Source of the DNA: Bacillota bacterium
GTDB taxonomy: Bacteria; Bacillota; Clostridia; Oscillospirales; Oscillospiraceae
Length of the DNA: 64,000 nt
Direction: 5' to 3'
Assembly (NCBI GenBank): GCA_030529825.1
Contig: JAUMWD010000001.1
Span: forward strand, 224,935-288,934
Numbering within the stretch: position 1 is the stretch's first letter; the number at the start of each line of letters is the position of its first letter. The notes under the pieces are model-generated. The model did no database searches and had not been told where the DNA came from. It saw only the letters and a list, made by a program, of their open reading frames with translations. Below are positions 57,956-64,000 of the stretch, one piece after another. A program made the position numbers and the translations under genes.

Positions 57956-59329
57956 TCAACCTCCGTTCTGATTGTATTTATAGAATTGATCCCTGTGGGG
58001 ATCACGCTGCGGGAGCTTTACCTCGGGCAGGCAATCGCCGCTTATGGCATCCCACAGATTGAAGCCGTCCTGCTCAATGGGATATATAGGAACACCCAAA
58101 GCCTCGGAGGCCTCCTCAAGGGTTACGTCGTCGAGAAAATCCATTTCCTCGCGGCGCAGCATATTCTGGGAAATGAAAAGTCTTTTACCCAAATCCTTTC
58201 CCTTAAGCTGGTTTATGAGGTCCTGACCGGTAATGAGTCCGGTGACATTTATGCTGTGACCGAAGAAGTCGTTCTCAATGGCGTAAACGGTACCTTTAAT
58301 ATTATCATACTTCTCCGCCGCTTTGCAAACAAGTTTTTCAAAATAAGGTGCAACGGACACTCCGGTTGCAATGGAGAAGGGAACACCGTCGGGCTTTTCC
58401 GACAGCATGAGGGCGGAGTTGAACTCCGTTTCAAGCAGCCTTATCATGCCGACGCCGTTCTCAAGCTGTGTATGCTCCTCATAGAATTCATCGGGGGGAA
58501 GCTCTATCCCTGCGCAGATGTACAGCTCGTCGGAGCAGAAGAAAATCCGGGTGCCGTGTTTTTCAAGACACTTTTCACCGAAAGCATTTACCTGCTGGAT
58601 TGTCTCTCCGGCGTGCTCCGGGGTAAAGGGAGTAAGCTCAAAAAGTCCCTCCCGGAATTTCGTGAGGCCCACGGGCACGACGGAAACGCTGTGAACATAG
58701 GGGTACAGGCTCTCCAGATCCTCCATGGTGCGCTGAAGCTCGTCACCGTCATTGAGACCGGGACAGCAGACAATCTGACAGTTCATGGTGATTCCGCCCT
58801 CTGCAAAGCGGCGCATAATCTCCATGCACTTTCCGGCGTTTCTGTTGCGGAGCATCTTTTCCCGAAGCTCCGGATTTGTGGCGTGAACGGAAACATTGAT
58901 AGGGCTTATGTGCAGATCGATGATGCGCTGAATTTCACGCGGAGAAAGATTTGTCATGGTGATGTAGTTCCCCAGCAGAAAGCTCAGGCGTGCATCATCG
59001 TCCTTGAAATACATGGTCTTGCGCATGCCCTTGGGAAGCTGGTCTATAAAGCAGAAAACACAGTTGTTGGCGCAGGAACGGGGCTTGTCCATGAGGTAAG
59101 TCTCAAACTCAAGGCCTAAATCCTCGCCCTCGGACTTCTCCACATGAAGGGTATGCTCCGTGCCTTCTGCGGTGCGGATGACAATGCTCAAAACAGTGTC
59201 ATAGGAGAAAAACTTATAATCCATAACATCGATGATTTTGTTGCCGTTAATGGATATGAGCTCGTCACCCTCGTGGGCTCTGTGCTTCAAAGGACTGTAG
59301 TCTTCAATTTTTGAAATGACATTCTTCAT
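57956..59329 (-). CDS. DUF512/radical-SAM-like protein with PDZ domain
   Basis: A 457-residue protein of the family usually found beside der in Clostridia. A small PDZ domain comes first (residues about 5-62, GDELISINGNKIIDV), then a radical-SAM-type barrel with C86-x3-C90-x2-C93 (SCANNCVFCF), NISVHATNPELREKM-like VSVHATNPE and CCPGLNDGDEL, then the DUF512 region with FFCSDELYICAG. The reaction is unknown; proximity to der suggests ribosome or RNA-related work. It is the first gene of the der unit. Confidence 0.85.
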   Translation of the reverse strand: MKNVISKIEDYSPLKHRAHEGDELISINGNKIIDVMDYKFFSYDTVLSIVIRTAEGTEHTLHVEKSEGEDLGLEFETYLMDKPRSCANNCVFCFIDQLPKGMRKTMYFKDDDARLSFLLGNYITMTNLSPREIQRIIDLHISPINVSVHATNPELREKMLRNRNAGKCMEIMRRFAEGGITMNCQIVCCPGLNDGDELQRTMEDLESLYPYVHSVSVVPVGLTKFREGLFELTPFTPEHAGETIQQVNAFGEKCLEKHGTRIFFCSDELYICAGIELPPDEFYEEHTQLENGVGMIRLLETEFNSALMLSEKPDGVPFSIATGVSVAPYFEKLVCKAAEKYDNIKGTVYAIENDFFGHSINVTGLITGQDLINQLKGKDLGKRLFISQNMLRREEMDFLDDVTLEEASEALGVPIYPIEQDGFNLWDAISGDCLPEVKLPQRDPHRDQFYKYNQNGG

Positions 59330-59539
59330 AATTTACCACAGTTAATATGTAACAGTCGGAACTAATGAGCAAACGAAAACTGATGCACAAGAGCAGATTG
59401 CGAGAAAATTTCAGATCCAAAAAGGCGCTTTTTCAAAGGAATACTTTGTGTGTTTCAAGGAAAAGCAACGAATTTGAAGCTGAAATTGGCTGCAATGGGC
59501 CGCAGTGTATTGGTTGGAGTTTGCTCTGATACAAAAGCA

Positions 59540-59575
59540 AAAGGGGGAAAAAGAGCAAATCCTTTTCCCCCTAAA
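59540..59575 (-). terminator. terminator of rpmF
   Basis: On the minus strand GGGGGAAAA ... TTTTCCCCC followed by TTTTGC, just after the rpmF stop. The rest of 59330-59540 shows nothing recognisable. Confidence 0.75.
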
Positions 59576-59584
59576 GCATTTTAA

Positions 59585-59770
59585 TTACTTTTCGTCGATG
59601 GTGATAACCTGACGACCTTTGTACATACCGCACTCTGCGCATGCACGATGAGGCATTTTGAAAGCGCCGCAGTTGGGGCACTTGGAAAGTGCGGGAGCGG
59701 TGAGCTTCCAGTGAGAGGAACGTCTCTTATCTCTTCTCTGTCTTGATACTTTTCCCTTAGGGACTGCCAT
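59585..59770 (-). CDS. rpmF: 50S ribosomal protein L32
   Basis: A 61-residue L32: AVPKGKVSRQRRDKRRSSHW, then two CxxC pairs (CPNC and CAEC) forming the zinc ribbon, of the zinc-binding type. AGGAGG-like GGAGG lies upstream. It pairs with the DUF177 gene 40 bp upstream, the usual yceD-rpmF order. Confidence 0.96.
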   Translation of the reverse strand: MAVPKGKVSRQRRDKRRSSHWKLTAPALSKCPNCGAFKMPHRACAECGMYKGRQVITIDEK

Positions 59771-59810
59771 GGTGACACCTCCTGATTAATAGCTGTTAGA
59801 GCAGCGTTTT

Positions 59811-60299
59811 TTATTTATCCAAAAGCTGCTCAAGCACAGCAAGTCTTGGATCTATTTCTTTCCTGCAACCGCAGGGGCCGAGATTTAAATTTGCTCCGCA
59901 TCTGGAGCAGAGACCTTTGCATTCCGGATCACAGAGGAACTTGGTTTCCATGTCCAGAACAAAGAGAGTGGACAGAGTTTCATCAAGATCCAGCTTGTCT
60001 CCGTCGAGAACAAATGCTTCGGGATCTTCACTTTCGCCGTCGCTGATAAAGGCATTCAGCTCCTGGACCTTAACGCTGTCAAACTCGGTGCCGCATCGGT
60101 CGCAGACGCATGTCATATCGGCGCTCAAAGTACCCTCGAGTGTCAGGATACCGGCTTGATTATACACTCTGCCATTGGCTTTGGGGGCGGACTTGTACTT
60201 AACGATGGAATCAAATTCAAGCCCCTCGACGGAAAGCTCACATTCAAAGGGAACCTCGCCTCCGGGAACTTCAATTATTTCTCTCAAATCAAGCAACAT
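59811..60299 (-). CDS. DUF177 (YceD-type) protein, 23S rRNA accumulation factor-like
   Basis: A 162-residue DUF177 protein. MLLDLREIIEVPGGEVPFEC opens it; the zinc-type Cys pairs CVCDRC (about 95-100) and CKGLCSRCGANLN (about 135) match the family, ending with DPRLAVLEQLL. Homologues are linked to 23S rRNA accumulation and lie beside rpmF. I start at 60299 where AGAGG is six bases away; an ATG five codons upstream is less likely. Confidence 0.9.
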   Translation of the reverse strand: MLLDLREIIEVPGGEVPFECELSVEGLEFDSIVKYKSAPKANGRVYNQAGILTLEGTLSADMTCVCDRCGTEFDSVKVQELNAFISDGESEDPEAFVLDGDKLDLDETLSTLFVLDMETKFLCDPECKGLCSRCGANLNLGPCGCRKEIDPRLAVLEQLLDK

Positions 60300-60465
60300 A
60301 GCACACCTCTCCATAGTCGCCTAAACATTATAGCGAAACAAAGTTTTGTTGTCAACTGCAAAATGCTGAAAAATACGCTGAAAAAGCTGAAAAAATAAAC
60401 GGAAATCTATGTGTATTTTAACCGATACGCCCTTACGAGAAACGCAGTGATTGAAGGTTGGCTTT

Positions 60466-61239
60466 TTATATCCGCCCTCTTATATTTTCCACCTGTGACT
60501 TCATGGCGTCAATGATGATCGCGGCATCAAGACTGTAAGCCATGGCGTCAAAGCCCCGCTTGTAGCCTGCTACCACCGCATCGGGGCTGCCGCCGAAGAG
60601 CATACAGAATTTTCCCGCCTCATGGCAGGCACGGAGAATGCGGTCAAGGGCTGCCTGAAACACGGGATTGGAAAAGTCGCCGGGTATTCCCATGGAAATA
60701 CTCAGGTCAAAGGGCCCTACGAAAATACCGTCAACACCCTCAAGGGCCACTATCTCCTCAATGCTCTCCAAGGCACCCACGGTTTCACACTGAGGAATAA
60801 CCAGAGTTTCCGCATTGAAGTGGGCCATTACATCGGGAACGCTTCCGGGGATGTCATGGCCCCAGCCGTCCTTCCTGGAGGGACAGAAGCCGCGCTCGCC
60901 AATGGGGAAGTATTTTGCGTATTTTACTATTTCCTTAACCTGCTCCGGACTGTGGACATTGGGGATGATAAGTCCCTGGGCGCCTACATCCAGCAGCTTA
61001 AGAATGGCGGGGCGGGATGAATCACGTACGCGGCACAGGGGAGTGAGTCCGCAGTTTTCCGCGGCGCGGATGAAGTCTGCGCTGCTCTCCGCCTCAATGG
61101 GCGAATGCTCGTTATCGATAATTACGAAATCAAAGCCCGTTCTGCCGATGCACTCCATAACGCTTACGGAGGCGGTATCAAAGAAAATGCCCAGAGGCTT
61201 TTTGCTCTCGGACAGTTTTAGCTTAAGCTGATTTTTCAT
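60466..61239 (-). CDS. HpcH/HpaI-family aldolase
   Basis: A 257-residue class II pyruvate aldolase-type barrel. Features: GFDFVIIDNEHSPIE, LCRVRDSSRPAILKLLDVG (substrate Arg), LVIPQCETVGALESIEEI (metal Glu), GIFVGPFDLSISMGIPG (metal Asp). Such enzymes split 2-keto-3-deoxy sugar acids or 4-hydroxy-2-oxo acids to pyruvate and an aldehyde; the substrate is not determinable here. No sugar-acid pathway genes are adjacent. It is divergent from fbp. Confidence 0.88.
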   Translation of the reverse strand: MKNQLKLKLSESKKPLGIFFDTASVSVMECIGRTGFDFVIIDNEHSPIEAESSADFIRAAENCGLTPLCRVRDSSRPAILKLLDVGAQGLIIPNVHSPEQVKEIVKYAKYFPIGERGFCPSRKDGWGHDIPGSVPDVMAHFNAETLVIPQCETVGALESIEEIVALEGVDGIFVGPFDLSISMGIPGDFSNPVFQAALDRILRACHEAGKFCMLFGGSPDAVVAGYKRGFDAMAYSLDAAIIIDAMKSQVENIRGRI

Positions 61240-61273
61240 GCTGTCACGCTCCTTTTTATACTTACATTATAAC

Positions 61274-61302
61274 TTGTAAAAGGCGGATTGCAATGATAAA
61301 AT
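61274..61302 (+). promoter_or_regulatory. probable promoter of fbp
   Basis: TTGTAA (61274-61279), a 17-bp spacer and TAAAAT (61297-61302), about 29 bp before the start codon. Confidence 0.5.
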
Positions 61303-61330
61303 ACTATTATAAATACATCGGAGGTGCGTA

Positions 61331-63211
61331 ATGAGCGCTTACACAAGAGAGTATCTTGAGCTGCTTTCCGAAAAATATCCCTGCGAGGCGGATGCCTGCA
61401 TGGAAATCATAAATCTAAAGTCGATTCTTGCTCTGCCCAAGGGTACAGAGCACTTTATCAGCGACCTCCACGGCGAATACGCCGCCGTGCGTCACATCCT
61501 CAACAATTGCTCCGGCGTTATTCTCGAGAAGGTGCGAAGCCTCTTTGAAAAAAGCATCGGCGAGGAAAAATGTCGGGATTTGTGTACCCTTATTTACTAT
61601 CCCAGGGAAGTCCTTGCCGCCATGCACGAAAAGGGCAATGTGAGTGAGGATGAGCTTTTTGAAATCATTCGTATGCTCCGTATGCTGACGGAGATGCTCT
61701 CCAGTAAATATACCAGAGGCTATGTGCGCAAGCAGATGTCGCCCAAGTGGGGAAATGTACTGGATGAGCTGCTGCATCTGCAGAGAGACGAGTATTCAAA
61801 TCAGCACAAGTACCACGAAACCCTCATGCGCAGTATCGTCTCCACAGGTGCTGCCGACGGCGTTATTGAGGCTCTTGCGGAGCTTATTAAGCGGCTGGCT
61901 GTGGATAAGCTCCATGTTGTGGGCGATATTTTTGACCGAGGTCCCGAGCCTGCGCGACTCACCGACCTGCTCATGGAGCATCCCAACATCGACATCCAAT
62001 GGGGCAATCACGATATTCTGTGGCTGGGCGCGGCATCGGGAAGTCCTGCCTGCATATTCACGGTGCTCCGCATCGCGGTTACATATGACAATATGAACCT
62101 CATAGGCCGCCGCTACGGAATTTCCCTGCGCCCCCTCATGGCCTTCGCGGAGAAGTATTACGGCGCATCGGACAAGGATAGTCTGAAGCTGGCTCTGCAT
62201 ATGCTGGGCTTCAAGCTGGAGGGAAGAATAATAAAGCGCCATCCCGGCTACGGAATGGACTCCCGACTCATGCTTGAGCGCATAGACTTTGCCGCCAATA
62301 CCGTGAGACTTGACGACGGAGTTTATCCCCTGAACACAGACAAGTGGACAACGATAGACCCCGAAAACCCCTATGAGCTTAACGACGATGAGCTGGCGCT
62401 CATAGATGAATATGTCACCGCCTTCAGAGAGAGCCAGTCTCTCCGTCGCCATATGGATTTCATTTACCGCAAGGGCAGCACCTATCTCTGCTGCAACGGA
62501 AACCTTCTGTACCACGGCTGCATACCCATGACCGAAAACGGAGAATTTGCCCGAGTGCGCCACGGGGGAAAATGGTACAGTGGAAAGAGCCTGATGGATT
62601 ACTCCGACATCATTGTGAAGAGCGCCTGGGCAAAGCATGACGAGTCCGCCCTTGACATGATGTGGTATCTGTGGTGCGGCAACGACAGCCCCTTCTCGGG
62701 CAGGGTTTTCCACACCTTTGAGCGCGCCGTGGTTGACGACAAAAGTACCTGGGTTGAGCCGAAAAACCACTACTTTGACTTTTGGGAGAATGAGAAGGTC
62801 GTAGGTAAAATCCTCTGCGAATTCGGCCTTGATCCGAAGGAAGGACATATAATAAACGGCCACACACCCGTGAAGGCGAAAACCGGCGAAAGCCCCATAA
62901 AGGCGGAAGGAAGACTGTTTATAATTGACGGCGGCTTCTGCGAGGCATATCAGAAAACCACGGGCATAGCAGGCTATACTTTGGTCTATAACTCCCACGG
63001 TCTGAAGATAAAGGCCCACAAGCCCTTTGACGGCGTTGCAAAGGCCATATCCGAAAACGCCGACATTGAGTCCGACGCCGTTCAGGTGGAGCAGTTTAAC
63101 CGCAGAAGATTTATTGCGGACACCGACGAGGGCAAAAAGCTCCTGTGCCGCATTGATGCGCTGGAGCAGCTGCTCCAGGCCTACAGAACGGGAGAAATCG
63201 AGGAAAGATAA
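61331..63211 (+). CDS. fbp: fructose-1,6-bisphosphatase class III
   Basis: A 626-residue Firmicutes-type FBPase, removing the 1-phosphate of fructose-1,6-bisphosphate in gluconeogenesis. The metallophosphoesterase motifs are FISDLHGEY, VVGDIFDRGPEP and IQWGNHDILWLG; NGHTPVKAK and FIIDGGFCEAY follow. GGAGG precedes the ATG. It would complete, with PEPCK and PPDK elsewhere in the window, a set of irreversible gluconeogenic steps. Confidence 0.95.
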   Translation: MSAYTREYLELLSEKYPCEADACMEIINLKSILALPKGTEHFISDLHGEYAAVRHILNNCSGVILEKVRSLFEKSIGEEKCRDLCTLIYYPREVLAAMHEKGNVSEDELFEIIRMLRMLTEMLSSKYTRGYVRKQMSPKWGNVLDELLHLQRDEYSNQHKYHETLMRSIVSTGAADGVIEALAELIKRLAVDKLHVVGDIFDRGPEPARLTDLLMEHPNIDIQWGNHDILWLGAASGSPACIFTVLRIAVTYDNMNLIGRRYGISLRPLMAFAEKYYGASDKDSLKLALHMLGFKLEGRIIKRHPGYGMDSRLMLERIDFAANTVRLDDGVYPLNTDKWTTIDPENPYELNDDELALIDEYVTAFRESQSLRRHMDFIYRKGSTYLCCNGNLLYHGCIPMTENGEFARVRHGGKWYSGKSLMDYSDIIVKSAWAKHDESALDMMWYLWCGNDSPFSGRVFHTFERAVVDDKSTWVEPKNHYFDFWENEKVVGKILCEFGLDPKEGHIINGHTPVKAKTGESPIKAEGRLFIIDGGFCEAYQKTTGIAGYTLVYNSHGLKIKAHKPFDGVAKAISENADIESDAVQVEQFNRRRFIADTDEGKKLLCRIDALEQLLQAYRTGEIEER

Positions 63212-63222
63212 ATATCCGGCGT

Positions 63223-63255
63223 AAAAAAACAGTTCCCATAGGGAACTGTTTTTTT
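63223..63255. terminator. bidirectional terminator
   Basis: AAAAAAACAGTTCCC-ATA-GGGAACTGTTTTTTT between fbp and the convergent flippase gene. Confidence 0.9.
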
Positions 63256-64000
63256 ATGCTTTCTTCAGTCTTTTCTTAATGATTTCCAGCGACTTTTTTA
63301 TGAGGTCGCGGAAGATGAAGAGGGATGCCGCGCAGACAAGCAGGGCGAAGCCGATATTAAGCAGGGAATTGTTTGTCATATACACCCAGCTTGCGGCGGC
63401 AAAGGCGAGCAATGCGCCGAAGAGGAACAGAAAGTCCACCCGGATATGCACGGTCTTGCGCAGCATATAGTTGCGGATGATTACATTTACCGTGAAGCCC
63501 AGCAGCAGAGCGATGTTTGCCGCCTGAATTTCCATTTTGCCCACGAGCAGGTGGAAGCAGACCACATTGCACACCGCGGCAAAGAAGGTGGAAAGAAAAA
63601 TCGTTCCCGTCTTTTTCTCCGCACCGAAGATGTTGCCCTGGAAGGTGCTGAAGATGCTTACGCCCGTTGCCAGAATATACAGAGGAATGAGACCGAAGCA
63701 TTCTCTGTAATCACCTCTTATGAAGAAGGGGAACACGAGCTGAATCGCCGGGAGGAACAGTATGCTGCCCACGGCAAGGAACTTTATATAATAGTTGGCG
63801 GCGGTGGAGTAAAGCCGGGATTTATCGCTGTCATTGCCCTTGGAATAGGCAAGCTCCTGCCACGCCATGTTGAAGCAGATTGAAACAAGGGTCAGAGCGT
63901 AGGTGAATTTGCCTGCCGCGGCATACAGACCGTTGGCCTCAAGACCTAAAACATTCGTAACCGCCACGCGATTGTAGCCGGAAAGGAACCAGAAGCTGGC
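63254..64000 (-). CDS. polysaccharide flippase (MATE/Wzx-like), 5' part outside window
   Basis: The C-terminal 248 residues of a multi-pass membrane protein; the frame is still open at the window edge (it reads ASFWFLSGYNRVAVTNVLGL at 64000). About seven hydrophobic segments are visible. RVAV...LGLEANGLYAAAGKFTYAL and FLPAIQLVFPFFIRGDYREC fit Wzx-type oligosaccharide flippases. It would translocate lipid-linked glycans. About 200 N-terminal residues lie beyond the window. Confidence 0.8.
   Translation of the reverse strand, partial: ASFWFLSGYNRVAVTNVLGLEANGLYAAAGKFTYALTLVSICFNMAWQELAYSKGNDSDKSRLYSTAANYYIKFLAVGSILFLPAIQLVFPFFIRGDYRECFGLIPLYILATGVSIFSTFQGNIFGAEKKTGTIFLSTFFAAVCNVVCFHLLVGKMEIQAANIALLLGFTVNVIIRNYMLRKTVHIRVDFLFLFGALLAFAAASWVYMTNNSLLNIGFALLVCAASLFIFRDLIKKSLEIIKKRLKKA

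Overview
This 64 kb window looks like a chromosome segment from an uncultured, mid-GC member of the Clostridia (Oscillospiraceae-like). The placement is inferred from the ylxM-ffh-rpsP-khpA-rimM-trmD run, the YmfF/YmfH peptidase pair beside lgt, the DUF512 protein-der-plsY run, class III fructose-bisphosphatase, DUF4317 and DUF6809 proteins, and strong AGGAGG ribosome binding sites. No rRNA operon or CRISPR array is present.

Positions 1-21,050 form an accessory region abutting the 3' end of a tRNA-Tyr gene. A 14-nt copy of that tRNA end recurs at 60-73, and other tRNA-3'-like fragments lie between, as expected of stacked integrations. The left part (0.3-6.6 kb) is a decayed integrative element: membrane-anchored HTH regulator, small SHOCT-like protein, truncated serine recombinase, an IS21-family insertion, a DUF6809 protein, a nitroreductase and a BRO-N pseudogene. 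Next comes a minus-strand gene set (15,667 down to 6,677). A small HTH controller with its own promoter precedes seven almost gapless genes: GHL ATPase-nuclease, nuclease-methyltransferase, specificity subunit, possible HEPN protein, DUF4238 protein, DGQHR/TIR-like fusion, GIY-YIG protein. I read this as a composite restriction/abortive-infection defence locus and the best candidate for an undescribed system. A second cassette (16.1-20.8 kb) between two 153-bp direct repeats carries two 2-hydroxyacyl-CoA dehydratase-family proteins, three small proteins and a TetR regulator.

From 21 kb rightwards the window is mostly core chromosome. It has tRNA-Tyr/Thr; a sigma-region-4-like pair; a GH25 lipoprotein; nitroreductase and coiled-coil genes; lgt; two M16 peptidases; and a 2,381-residue cyclic-glucan-synthase-like protein (27.2-34.3 kb). 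The SRP/ribosome maturation cluster follows (34.5-39.1 kb), with trmD fused to an acetyltransferase domain and an 87-bp tandem repeat upstream of rimM. Then come rsmA, GTP-dependent PEP carboxykinase and pyruvate phosphate dikinase (probably highly expressed, acting on the PEP/pyruvate/oxaloacetate node), tspO, an HtrA protease with a two-component system, and a TPR protein.

A small insertion at 50.7-53.9 kb carries an FHA-ABC transporter between two 89-bp direct repeats derived from the 3' end of the adjacent tRNA-Ala. The right end holds a DUF4317 protein, sfsA, a PlsY-like protein, der, a DUF512 radical-SAM protein, rpmF with its DUF177 partner, an HpcH/HpaI aldolase, class III fbp and a 5'-truncated polysaccharide flippase.
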